A DNA stretch of 39,176 bases, from NCBI GenBank assembly GCA_023384005.1, contig JAHDXY010000012.1, positions 1 through 39,176 on the forward strand, read 5' to 3'. The notes beneath the pieces were generated by a model. It worked only from the letters and a program-made list of their open reading frames with translations. It had not been told where the DNA came from and searched no databases. The translations under genes and the position numbers were made by a program. Below are positions 17,876 through 26,223 of this stretch, piece by piece (the first letter of the stretch is position 1; each line of letters starts with the position of its first letter). Origin of the DNA: Burkholderiaceae bacterium. Lineage in GTDB: Bacteria > Pseudomonadota > Gammaproteobacteria > Burkholderiales > Burkholderiaceae_E.

Positions 17876-20800
17876 GCAGCGTCCTTCATCTCGCCGAACA
17901 GCTCACGGTGCGCGCCAAAAACCCCGTTCCACGTCTGCTCGTCGTCTGTGAATCGCACTACGACAAAGCCTGCATCGGCAAGCCTGCGATCGAGGCTCTC
18001 CTCCGGCTTCGGCGTGCCCAGCATCACCGCAGCTTGCCAGTCGTCGTAGTAGAAATCGGCTGTCACCTCCGCCGCTTCCAAGCGATGGTCTGCGCGATCC
18101 GGCTCGCGAAGACCGTACGAGCGAAGGGCCGCGATCCATTTCGCACGCAAGCCGTCGAACAGCGGCGCCGGACCGGGTGCCGGCGCCGCCTTGCCTATCG
18201 CAAGCTCTGCGCGCGTCAATCGGCACAGCAAATCCACGGCGCCCGGGTCCTGCCGGTCGATGCGCTCGTGATCGGGTTGGTTGTAGTACGAAAGCAGGCA
18301 TCTGTAGCACCCTGCTTCGCAAACCGGCTTGCCATCCTCACCCAGCTCCTGGTCGACCGCGCCGCTGCTCCACTGTGCGATTCCTGCTTTCTTCCGATAG
18401 TGGGCAATATCGAGCGCCCGTTCGGCGACCGCGCGAAGCGCGCTTGCCTCAGAAACAAGCCGCGTCAGAGCGCCCGCGCCGCCCTCGGATGCCTCGTAGA
18501 GCAGGATCGCCTTGCGATTGTCCGAACGCGGCAGCGGCTCGGCCATCAGCTCGCTTTCTTCAAGTTGAAATACCGCTTCGATGCCTCGCTTCAGTGCGTA
18601 TTGCAGGGCGGTAAGCGTGCTCTCCGGAATCTCCGCAGCCGCTCGGACGATCAACACGTTCCGGCGATCTTCGACATAGGGCACGATTCGCTGCGGCGGC
18701 GTCCGATCGTCGCCGCCTTTTTCATCGTCCTCCTCGCCCGCTTCGTCCACGCCTCCGCGCCAATGCCCAGTGACCGGGTGGATCTTGAAGCCGTGGATGC
18801 TCTTCTCCTTCCGCCTGCGCCAGCCGAGGTTCATGCGCCACACCGTCGCCGCCGGCCCGTATTGAAGCTCGAGCAGCTCTTCGCCGGATTCGGTCACCAG
18901 CGCCAGCGCGCGCTGCAGACGGTTTTCCTTAATGGCGAACTGCAAGGTTGTCTGGGTTTCGTAGCCCTGCCGCAAGCGCTCCTCCTCATTGGCGCTGATC
19001 CGATCCACGCGCCGGGTGCTGACGTTCTCAATGCGATACAGCTCGCGCACTTCGGGTGCGCCCGCGAGCAACGTATTGCACGCCACGCAGCGGTCGGCGC
19101 CCATCTGTTCCTGGAAGTGCCCATAGCCGCACTCGGGACAAACCCTTGCGTGGGTCGTAGCTAACTTGGCCCCCGTCGTTACCTGGTCGTCGGCCCCGAT
19201 GTTGAGGATGGCGCGCGTGACCTTGAAGCGGCTGCCCTCGTGGTAGATGAGGCTGTACGGCCCGAATTCCGAAAGCGCGAGGAAGCGGGGCCTTGAGAGG
19301 AAGCTTTCCTTTCCGCCGCTTCTGCGCCGCGCCGGCACGTACGCCATCAGCGGCAAGCGCGGAAAGTTGTAGCCCGGCAGGAATCCCTGGCTCGCCAGAT
19401 AACGATATGTGTAAAAGTCCGAATTGAGCCTCCGTCCCTCGTCGAGCAGTAGTTCCCGCTGACGGAACGCCTCGTTGTAGCGCTGCATCGCCTCCTTCCG
19501 CTCGCGCTCGGGCGTGGCATGATTGTTCGCGATCTTGTGGTTCAGCTCCATCTGGAGCGAAGTCGCACGGTAAAGCTGGCGCCACCGCTCCAGCGCCCGA
19601 TCGAGGCTCTTGAATGCGTTGTCCGCGACACCTTCGAGCCATCCAGGCACGAACCAAGGCGCATTGCGCCCATCGAGCTCGTCCTTGAGCATGTCGAGCA
19701 CGCGCCCGGAGCGACGCTTGGTCTCCGCCCGTGCCTCGCCACGGTCCATCGCAGTCGCAAGAGGAGGAAAAATGGGAAAGTTCTTCTGCGCCAGATCGAT
19801 CATCGACTTCACGCTGTCCCCGAGCTTGGCGCCCGTCGCAGCGAGCCAGATCGCCTGCACGTGGCTTTCGAGCAGATCCCGATTCGCGAGATCGAGGGTC
19901 GGCGGATTGACCTGTCCGTAAGCCATGCGCGCCGGGTCATGGAAGAAATACTGATCGTGCGGGCTTTGCGACGCGCAGTAGGTAATCACCAGGGCGGGCT
20001 GGCCGGCGCGCCCCGCGCGGCCGCTGCGCTGCGCGTAATTCGCGGGCGTCGGTGGAACGTTCCTTAGATAGACGGTATTGAGGGCTGAGATATCGACACC
20101 AAGCTCCATCGTCGGCGAACAGAAAAGCACCGGCAGTCGCTCGAGATTCGGGACATTCGCTTTGTCACTGTCCTCGAACCGAAAGCGCGCCTCCCGCTCC
20201 AGTCGATCCTCGACCTCTACCTGCGCCGTGTGCTCGCGCGCTTCGAAGTCGAAGAGCTGATGGACCTCCGAACCAAGCATCTCCGCAACGTTTAGATACA
20301 ACGCTCGGAAGAATCGATTGACCTGTGCGCGCTGCTGCTCTTTTTCATCGACAGCTTTCTCACGCCATACCAGCGCCGCCCCGTTTACCTGATAGCCCAT
20401 GAGACCGAAGTCAGTTTCCTCGGCGCTGACAATGCCGTAGGCCTTAGCCGCGGCAAGCACCGCCTCGACGATCAACTGGTGCGACGCTTCGTCGATCCGG
20501 CCGAAATTCGGATTTCCCTTTCCCCAGAGGGATTCGCGCCTTATCTTGCCGCCAAGCCGGGAGCGCGAACCGCCCGGCACCAGCGCCGTTGCTTCTCGCC
20601 CGCGCGCATTCGAAGGCAACCGACGCGTGATGTAGATCCTGGCGGGCTCGGGGTTTTCTCCGTCCTCAGCGAAACCCCACGGCTCCCGCAGGCTGTTGTA
20701 GCTCTGCGAGCGCAGCTGCTCAAGCTTGTAGCGGTCGAGATACTGGGTCTTGATGCACAAGCCCTGGCGCATCTCGTCCAGAACGGTCCGCAGTACCTTG

Positions 20801-23100
20801 GCGCGCACTTCGATTGACGACTCCTTGAGCAACGGCGGTGCTGCCTTCCACAGGTCGGCATCGCGAGCCGCCGAATCAACGTCCAGGTAGTCGACTTCGA
20901 GAAGGCTGAGCTGCTCGAGGTTCGGGTTGTTGAACCGCCATCCCCTCCGCAAGTCGTAGAACAACCGGTACGCCAGCATGTCGCGCATCGTGTCCTGAAC
21001 TTGGCGGCGGCCGGCGCCTCGGATATCGGGGTCCTGCATGAACTCGGCGCGCACTCCCCGGTCGTCACGCCCGAAGCCAATTGCGTCGAAAACAGCCGAT
21101 GCCACGTCTTTCTCCGCCAGCGCCTTGCCGGGAGCGCGCTCGACCGCGAGGAGCAATCCGGCCCGCAGCAGCAGAACGTTCAGGAAATCGTTGAAGTGCC
21201 CTGCCTGGAGCGCCGCGTCCTGACGGTTGTCGGTGAAACCGAGGATCTTCTTCGCCTTTTCCGGAAGCTGGACATCCTTTCCGTGCAGGAAGCGCAACGA
21301 GGCGAGCGTCAGCATCGTGGTGGCGGAGCTCCGCCCCTCTCCACTCAACGCTGTCAGACGCAAGGCATCCTTTCCGGATGCCGTGTAGCTCTCTCCGCAC
21401 TGCAAGCAAAACCTGAAACTGCCGGGGATATACCAGCCGGCAAGCGCCCCGCTTTCGCTCACCTTGCCCTCGGTATCCACCCGCACCCGCTTCGGCACGA
21501 ATGGTTGCATCGAGGTCTTGAGCTTCGGCTCTTTACCGCTGTAATCGAACCATGTCTCCGGAAACCGTTCCAGCGCCTCATTCCAGATACTGCCGTCCAC
21601 GTCCGGCATGAAGAAGCCATTCTCGACAGCTTCCTCCCCGGCAAACCGATCATCGATGTCGCGCACCGTAAGACGCGGCTGACTGCCTTCCAGCTTGCGC
21701 CATATGGGCAGGTACTCCTGCCCGCATTCACGGCAGAAATGCGCGTGGTAGAGCGGACGCGTCCGAGCCCCGGGGACGAATTGCTGGCCGTCGAGCGTGA
21801 GATACCGGGCGCCGGGTGCATCGAGCGAGCTGTACACGCGCCCCGCGCCCGAGATGAACTGATGCAATCTGAACGCGAATACGCCACGTTCGTAACCAAG
21901 CATCAGCAGCTTGGTAAGAAATACGCCGCAAAGCGTCCGATCGGCGCCCGAATCCTCACCCAGCCGCTTGCTCGCTTCCTGAATCGTGATCGGACGAGCG
22001 CGCACCCACTTGTTGTCGGGTTCGCTCCACTTCAATCCCAGTACCAATTCCACCCACACGGCCGCCGGATGCGCCTTCAGGGAGGAACTATCGATGTCGT
22101 CGCTCAAGCCGGAGCCAATGACACCAGCCAACTGCGGCTTGACCGCATCCACGTTCAGCCCGTCCGGAGTCACGCGCTGAAGAGTTTCGGTAATAACGCT
22201 GGCCGGCTTCACCTTCACCCCGAAAATCCGCGTCGCTACCTCGGATACGACCTCGTTCAACTTTCGCTTGCCGTCGTCAGATCCCATCGTGGCGGACGTA
22301 CCAACGCAGACAATTTCCTCGGCAAGTGCCTCGCGCACGCGGCGCACCAGCATCGCCACGTCGGCACCTTGCCGGCCGCGGTAGGTATGCAGCTCATCGA
22401 GCACGAGGAATCGCATGCCTTTCGCGTTCGCAATTACCGCACGATCGCTCTCGTTCTGCCGCGTCATCAGCAGCTCGAGCATCATGAAGTTCGTAAGCAG
22501 GATGTCGGGCGGATTCGAAGCGAGGCGCGCTCGCTCGGTTTCGTCTTCCTGGCCGGTGTACCGCCCGAAGGTGAACGGCGCGGCCTCCGGCGTGTACCCA
22601 GCGAGGAACTTACGCAGCTCCTCCACCTGGCTGTTCGCCAGCGCATTCATCGGGTAGATCACGATGGCGCGGGTGCGAGGCTTCGGGTCCCTCTCCTTCT
22701 CTCGCAGTATGTAGTCGACGATCGGTATGAAGTAGCTGAGCGACTTGCCCGACCCGGTCCCTGTTGTCAGGACATAGCTTTCGCCGCCCTTCGCAAAACC
22801 GATCGCCTCTTGCTGGTGGCGATGCAGCCGAATTGAATTGCCGCCACCGGCTGCCGTCTTTCCCTGGCGGAAGATGCGCGCGCACTCCGCGTGCAAAGCA
22901 CCTTGCGCGACAAGCTCTTCGACCGTATTGCCAGGCTGGAAGCTCGGGTTGATCTGGATGAGCGGCGCCGGCCAGTAGCGCCCGGACCTGTACTGCTCCG
23001 CTACGAACGCGCCTATGTCGCCCGCGAGAATGCGTGTGAAGCTACGCGCAAAGTCAGCGTAGTCCGCGATCAATCGGTCTCGGAATTGGAATACGTTCAT
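17872..23100 (-). CDS. Giant DEAD/DEAH helicase with DUF1998-type C-terminus
   Basis: 1742 aa from ATG 23100 (the track's 23139 start is a TTG; AGGGA precedes the ATG at good spacing). Seen: Q-motif RHQ near 96, Walker A GTGSGKS (114-120), DELH (235-238), GTSATMG, FTDNRQDAALQ, motif V/VI CSPTMELGVDIS and QRSGRAGRAGQ, a CPECGYGH...CVAC zinc cluster, then LLYEASEGGAGAL and EAGCYRCLLSYYNQ, hallmarks of the DUF1998/MrfA-type C-terminus. The last 80 residues look like a Vsr/PD-(D/E)XK fold (ADFYYDDW...GFVVVRF) whose usual DG-x-x-H element reads LGTPKP, so probably inactive. Known: in DISARM the helicase (DrmA) and DUF1998 (DrmB) parts are separate; in Druantia DruE they are fused, as here. First gene of the eight-gene run. 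Confidence 0.88.
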   Translation of the reverse strand: MNVFQFRDRLIADYADFARSFTRILAGDIGAFVAEQYRSGRYWPAPLIQINPSFQPGNTVEELVAQGALHAECARIFRQGKTAAGGGNSIRLHRHQQEAIGFAKGGESYVLTTGTGSGKSLSYFIPIVDYILREKERDPKPRTRAIVIYPMNALANSQVEELRKFLAGYTPEAAPFTFGRYTGQEDETERARLASNPPDILLTNFMMLELLMTRQNESDRAVIANAKGMRFLVLDELHTYRGRQGADVAMLVRRVREALAEEIVCVGTSATMGSDDGKRKLNEVVSEVATRIFGVKVKPASVITETLQRVTPDGLNVDAVKPQLAGVIGSGLSDDIDSSSLKAHPAAVWVELVLGLKWSEPDNKWVRARPITIQEASKRLGEDSGADRTLCGVFLTKLLMLGYERGVFAFRLHQFISGAGRVYSSLDAPGARYLTLDGQQFVPGARTRPLYHAHFCRECGQEYLPIWRKLEGSQPRLTVRDIDDRFAGEEAVENGFFMPDVDGSIWNEALERFPETWFDYSGKEPKLKTSMQPFVPKRVRVDTEGKVSESGALAGWYIPGSFRFCLQCGESYTASGKDALRLTALSGEGRSSATTMLTLASLRFLHGKDVQLPEKAKKILGFTDNRQDAALQAGHFNDFLNVLLLRAGLLLAVERAPGKALAEKDVASAVFDAIGFGRDDRGVRAEFMQDPDIRGAGRRQVQDTMRDMLAYRLFYDLRRGWRFNNPNLEQLSLLEVDYLDVDSAARDADLWKAAPPLLKESSIEVRAKVLRTVLDEMRQGLCIKTQYLDRYKLEQLRSQSYNSLREPWGFAEDGENPEPARIYITRRLPSNARGREATALVPGGSRSRLGGKIRRESLWGKGNPNFGRIDEASHQLIVEAVLAAAKAYGIVSAEETDFGLMGYQVNGAALVWREKAVDEKEQQRAQVNRFFRALYLNVAEMLGSEVHQLFDFEAREHTAQVEVEDRLEREARFRFEDSDKANVPNLERLPVLFCSPTMELGVDISALNTVYLRNVPPTPANYAQRSGRAGRAGQPALVITYCASQSPHDQYFFHDPARMAYGQVNPPTLDLANRDLLESHVQAIWLAATGAKLGDSVKSMIDLAQKNFPIFPPLATAMDRGEARAETKRRSGRVLDMLKDELDGRNAPWFVPGWLEGVADNAFKSLDRALERWRQLYRATSLQMELNHKIANNHATPERERKEAMQRYNEAFRQRELLLDEGRRLNSDFYTYRYLASQGFLPGYNFPRLPLMAYVPARRRSGGKESFLSRPRFLALSEFGPYSLIYHEGSRFKVTRAILNIGADDQVTTGAKLATTHARVCPECGYGHFQEQMGADRCVACNTLLAGAPEVRELYRIENVSTRRVDRISANEEERLRQGYETQTTLQFAIKENRLQRALALVTESGEELLELQYGPAATVWRMNLGWRRRKEKSIHGFKIHPVTGHWRGGVDEAGEEDDEKGGDDRTPPQRIVPYVEDRRNVLIVRAAAEIPESTLTALQYALKRGIEAVFQLEESELMAEPLPRSDNRKAILLYEASEGGAGALTRLVSEASALRAVAERALDIAHYRKKAGIAQWSSGAVDQELGEDGKPVCEAGCYRCLLSYYNQPDHERIDRQDPGAVDLLCRLTRAELAIGKAAPAPGPAPLFDGLRAKWIAALRSYGLREPDRADHRLEAAEVTADFYYDDWQAAVMLGTPKPEESLDRRLADAGFVVVRFTDDEQTWNGVFGAHRELFGEMKDAA

Positions 23101-23157
23101 TTTTTCCCTGCAAAGCCGGTCTGATGACCAGTCGGCCAACGCCTTTTTGTCCCCCGC

Positions 23158-23163
23158 AGTGTA
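23158..23163 (-). promoter_or_regulatory. Possible -10 box for the eight-gene operon
   Basis: Minus strand AAAATACACT contains TACACT, a -10-like hexamer about 58 nt before the proposed ATG at 23100. No convincing -35 partner. Weak call; transcription might instead continue from RmuC, whose stop is 153 bp upstream. Confidence 0.25.
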
Positions 23164-23212
23164 TTTTGCCTTGCAGCCGACAACTAGGCGAGGGCCAATG
23201 GTTTTCGGCGCG

Positions 23213-23225
23213 CTTACCCGCTAAG
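23213..23225. repeat. CTTA-N5-TAAG dyad before the giant helicase
   Basis: GCTTA-CCCGC-TAAGC is a perfect 5+5 dyad in the 153-bp gap between RmuC and the giant helicase. It has the same 5-nt spacer as the CTCA-N5-TGAG sites but different half-sites, and no -10 at the shared distance. It may be a degenerate member of that set or unrelated. The rest of this gap shows nothing else. Confidence 0.3.
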
Positions 23226-23253
23226 CGGGCACCGCGTATTCGGTGTACGACCC

Positions 23254-24783
23254 CTAGCCGGGCTGGACCTCAAGCTCAGGCACCTGGAGCGCTCGCGGCA
23301 ACACCTCGACCTGATCGATCTCGCCGATTTCGCGCCCGTCCGGCACCGCCTTCAGTTCTTTGAAGCGCCTCGCCGAGACCAACACCCGACTTTCGAGCGA
23401 AGCGACCGCCTTGTTGTAGGCGCCCACCGCGTCGCCGAGGTTTTTGCCGACCTTGCTCCAGTGGCCGGCCATGACGGAGATCCGCTCGTGCAGGTCGCGG
23501 CCGAGGTCGCTGATCTCCTGCGCGTTGCGGGCGAGCGCTTCCTGTTTCCAGCCGTAGGCGATGGCGCGCAGCATCGCGATGAGTGTCGTCGGCGTTGCCG
23601 GGATGACCTTTTCGCCGACTCCAAACTCGATCAGCTCCGGGTCCTGCTCCAGCGCGGCGGAGAAGAACATCTCGCCGGGGAGGAAGAGGACTACGAGCTC
23701 AGGCGTCGGGTCGAACTGCTCCTGGTAGGACTTGCGGCCGAGCTTCGTCATGTGGTCGCGCACCTGGCGCGCGTGATCGACGAGCTTTTGCGTGCGCAGC
23801 TCGTCTTTCTCGGTCTCCATCGCTTCGAGGTAAGCGGTGAGCGGCGTCTTCGCGTCCACTACGATGTTGCGCCCGCCCGGAAGGCGCACGACCATGTCCG
23901 GCCGCAGGAGTCCGTCCTCGCTCAAGACGCTCACCTGCTCGATGAAGTCGCAGTGCTCGAGCATCCCGGCCATCTCGACGACCCGGCGCAGTTGCAGCTC
24001 GCCCCAGCGCCCGCGCGCGACCGGCTGGCGCAGGGCACGCACGAGGTTCGAAGTTTCTTTGCGCAGGTCGCCCTGCCCCTCGGCAAGGGAGCGCACCTGC
24101 GTCGTCAGCGCCTGGTAGGCGCCTTCGCGCATCTTTTCGATCTCGTGGATTTGCCCGTCGAGCTTCTCCAGCGACTGCTTCACCGGCCCGACCAGCTCCT
24201 GGATGGCCTGCTGGCGCTTTTCGAGGTCGCCCTGCGCGCCTTGCTGGAACTTGCCGAGGGTTTCCGCCGCGAGGTCCAGAAACGACTGGTTGTTCGCCTG
24301 CAGCGCCTGTGCCGACAACGCGCGAAACGCGCTCGCGAGCTGCTCCTGCGCCTGGTTGAGAACGCCGAGCTTCTCGGCCAGCATCGCCCGCTCCGCCTCC
24401 AGCTCGGCCTTTAGACGGGCGTTCTCGACCTTCAGCTCCGCATTGGCGTCGTCCTTGGCCTCGGCGGCGCGCGCGGCGTCGCTGAGCGCGGCCTCGAGCT
24501 GCGGTACGCGCAGAGCCAGTTGCTCGGCTGCTGCCCGTTTCTGCGTCTCGGCGCGAAGCGCCGCCTCCACCGGTTCGCGCGCCGCTTCAAGTTCCGAGAC
24601 TCTCTTCTCCAACCTCGCAACTTCGGCGTCGCGCCCAGAAAGCCGTTCGATCAGCGCTGCCCGCTCCGATTCCATCCCAGCCCGGCCGCGCTCGAACGCG
24701 CTATTCGCCTGCTGGCGCAGGAGAAACCACGCCCCAACACTACCGAGCAGCAGTCCTGCGGCGATTGCGAGAAGGCTTTCCAC
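23254..24783 (-). CDS. rmuC: DNA recombination protein RmuC
   Basis: 509 aa. Seen: an N-terminal membrane anchor ([19 protein letters not shown]), a long alanine/glutamate-rich coiled coil (about 30-190), then the RmuC core with [37 protein letters not shown] and [12 protein letters not shown]. The VDAKTP element is the PD-(D/E)XK-like nuclease core. Known: RmuC limits inversions at short inverted repeats in E. coli and is membrane-anchored. Here it sits inside a defence island rather than beside its usual chromosomal neighbours and carries its own copy of the shared operator motif, so it is probably part of the island's response. GTG start at 24783 with GAGG eight bases upstream. Confidence 0.9.
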   Translation of the reverse strand: MESLLAIAAGLLLGSVGAWFLLRQQANSAFERGRAGMESERAALIERLSGRDAEVARLEKRVSELEAAREPVEAALRAETQKRAAAEQLALRVPQLEAALSDAARAAEAKDDANAELKVENARLKAELEAERAMLAEKLGVLNQAQEQLASAFRALSAQALQANNQSFLDLAAETLGKFQQGAQGDLEKRQQAIQELVGPVKQSLEKLDGQIHEIEKMREGAYQALTTQVRSLAEGQGDLRKETSNLVRALRQPVARGRWGELQLRRVVEMAGMLEHCDFIEQVSVLSEDGLLRPDMVVRLPGGRNIVVDAKTPLTAYLEAMETEKDELRTQKLVDHARQVRDHMTKLGRKSYQEQFDPTPELVVLFLPGEMFFSAALEQDPELIEFGVGEKVIPATPTTLIAMLRAIAYGWKQEALARNAQEISDLGRDLHERISVMAGHWSKVGKNLGDAVGAYNKAVASLESRVLVSARRFKELKAVPDGREIGEIDQVEVLPRALQVPELEVQPG

Positions 24784-24827
24784 GGGGCACCTCGTCGAGT
24801 AAGGCCGCTGGACCGGCCGGTCGACCC

Positions 24828-24860
24828 ACTATAAGGGCCGGGTGTCTCAGAGGATGAGCC
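24828..24860 (-). promoter_or_regulatory. Operator/promoter B before rmuC
   Basis: Minus strand GGCTCA-TCCTC-TGAGACA (24843-24860), identical to site A in both half-sites and in the following ACACCCGGC. Nine bases downstream is TATAGT (24828-24833), the best -10 of the set, giving a predicted start near 24821 and a leader of about 38 nt. No -35 hexamer visible. Confidence 0.65.
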
Positions 24861-24875
24861 TGCGGCCCTCCAGCC

Positions 24876-25154
24876 TCAGTCGCGGGGGATGCGGCGGTAG
24901 CGATGGCCGACGGTAATCACGGCCCCGTCCGACCCGAGGATCGCGTAGGTCCGGCGAAGCCGCTCCGCCTCCCGTGCTGCAGCCGGGCTCTGCCTCGCCA
25001 GCCGCGCCCGGGCGGCCCTGTCCAAGAAGACAATCTCGCGGCCACGATCGACGTGAGCCGTCCTGCCGAAGTCGAGCAGCGCCTCGAGCGCCTCTGCCCG
25101 GATGCCCCGCTGCTGCATCCGGCTGCGCGCGTGCGGCGTGAGGTTGGCGGACAT
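24876..25154 (-). CDS. DUF4258-like small protein
   Basis: 92 aa from ATG 25154 (GCGAGG precedes it); the track start at 25178 is a TTG without a ribosome binding site and would overlap the ARPP-1 stop. Seen: LTPHARSRMQQRGI at the N-terminus and TVGHRYRRIPRD at the end, the pattern of DUF4258-like proteins (H-x-x-x-R-M-x-x-R). Known: this family is distantly related to RelE/BrnT-like folds, but its function is not established. Context: begins 10 bp after the ARPP-1 stop, so the two are co-transcribed; no antitoxin-like partner is seen. It is therefore not called a toxin. Confidence 0.6.
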   Translation of the reverse strand: MSANLTPHARSRMQQRGIRAEALEALLDFGRTAHVDRGREIVFLDRAARARLARQSPAAAREAERLRRTYAILGSDGAVITVGHRYRRIPRD

Positions 25155-25164
25155 CACGGCCTCG

Positions 25165-26094
25165 CTACGCCATCGCAAAACCCGCTAGATGAACGATGCG
25201 GCCGTTGGCGACGAGCGCGCCGCCCGACACCTCGTCTCCCGTCAACCGGATGTCCTCGCCTTCGCCGAGCGCCGGGAAGCGTTCGGCCGCTGCGGCCTGC
25301 ATCGCTTCGAGAAAGCGGTGCACTTCCGCGGCCGACGGTGCGAGCGTCTTTCCAGCCTCCGTCTCGATCGCGTCAAGGGCGTAGCTGCGCACGAGCTTGT
25401 CGAGATAGCGGGCGAATGCAGCCGCAGAATCGAAGAGTTCCATTCCGATCGGCTTGCCATCGACAGCAATGACCGCGCCGCGCTGGCCAGGCTCGGAGCG
25501 GAAGGCAGTGGCATATCCGCTCAGCCGCGGCGCGCTTTCCTCATATACGTCCGCCATGGCGAGCGTGCCGGACTCCACGCGGCAGAACGCCGCCTTGTCG
25601 GCGACGTCCGCCCATACCTGCGACTGATTGGACCGCCGGTCCCGGTTGACGCGCAGGGACTCCGTGACCTGTCGCACCTTCTTCGCGCGCGCCTTCGCGA
25701 ACAGGGATCTTCGCGCCGACCGGAACTCGCGGCTGTGATACGACCAGCGCCCCTGCTCGACGCAGGAAACAGGAATGACCAGCTTCTGCCGGCTGCCCAC
25801 CAGGACGCTGAGATTGAGCACCCGGTTTTGCTTCGCGCCGACCAGCTCGTCGCCATCGACCAGAAGGATTCTCTCCGCCGAGTCGTTCTCGAAGGACAGC
25901 TCCGGCACCCGTCCGTCGGCAGACACTTCGGTCACACGGGCGAGATTCCGCTCCAGGGCATCGTCGAGGAGCAGGTAGTCGGACAGCACCTTCCGTTCGT
26001 CGATAAGCGGGAAAAGCGCGAGGTTGAGGTGAACCTGCGGCGAACCGAGCTTGAGCCCGGTGAATGATTGCTCGATTTCCTGCGCGGTTTGCAT
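25165..26094 (-). CDS. ARPP-1 domain protein
   Basis: 309 aa. Seen: an N-terminal ARPP-1-like pattern, LNLALFPLID near residue 25, then ERILLVDGDELVGAKQNRVLN and IPVSCVEQGRWSY, and a second half with SGYATAFRSEPGQRGAVIAVDG. The family is named for its association with ADP-ribosylglycohydrolase and rhodanese-phosphatase-like proteins; its biochemical activity is unknown. Start ATG at 26094 has a clear ribosome binding site (GAAGG, 6 nt). Context: preceded by operator D and a GATACT box, followed by the DUF4258-like gene. An involvement in ADP-ribose or NAD signalling, and so a link with the NAD-consuming SPARTA module in the same island, is speculation from the family name and the shared operator. 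Confidence 0.75.
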   Translation of the reverse strand: MQTAQEIEQSFTGLKLGSPQVHLNLALFPLIDERKVLSDYLLLDDALERNLARVTEVSADGRVPELSFENDSAERILLVDGDELVGAKQNRVLNLSVLVGSRQKLVIPVSCVEQGRWSYHSREFRSARRSLFAKARAKKVRQVTESLRVNRDRRSNQSQVWADVADKAAFCRVESGTLAMADVYEESAPRLSGYATAFRSEPGQRGAVIAVDGKPIGMELFDSAAAFARYLDKLVRSYALDAIETEAGKTLAPSAAEVHRFLEAMQAAAAERFPALGEGEDIRLTGDEVSGGALVANGRIVHLAGFAMA

Positions 26095-26125
26095 GAACGC
26101 CTTCTTTCAAAAGAGAGAGGCGCCC

Positions 26126-26159
26126 AGTATCGGAGCGCTGGTGGCTCAAGGCGTGAGCC
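26126..26159 (-). promoter_or_regulatory. Operator/promoter D before the ARPP-1 gene
   Basis: Minus strand GGCTCA-CGCCT-TGAGCCA (26142-26159); here the dyad extends to six bases each side (GGCTCA/TGAGCC). Ten bases on is GATACT (26126-26131), a good -10. Predicted start near 26119, 25 nt before the ATG. No -35. Confidence 0.6.
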
Positions 26160-26223
26160 CCCGAAGGAAATCTCGCGCTATGAAACGCCTAATCCGGCCG
26201 CGCTCACCGCATGAACCGTGCTG

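Noticed and set aside
21001-22836. 611-aa plus-strand ORF
   Set aside because: Shadow of the giant helicase, which has all SF2 motifs on the opposite strand.
2308-23100. Calling the operon DISARM
   Set aside because: DrmD-like and methylase genes fit, but separate DrmA, DrmB and DrmC are absent; the helicase and DUF1998 parts are fused and the PLD gene is in another operon.
2308-23100. Calling the operon BREX
   Set aside because: No PglZ phosphatase, BrxC ATPase or BrxL-like gene is seen although the methylase is PglX-like in type.
23461-24414. 317-aa plus-strand ORF
   Set aside because: Antisense to rmuC; leucine/arginine-rich without motifs.
24876-25178. Toxin-antitoxin pair (DUF4258 with ARPP-1)
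   Set aside because: ARPP-1 is not an antitoxin family and is three times larger; DUF4258 toxicity is not established.
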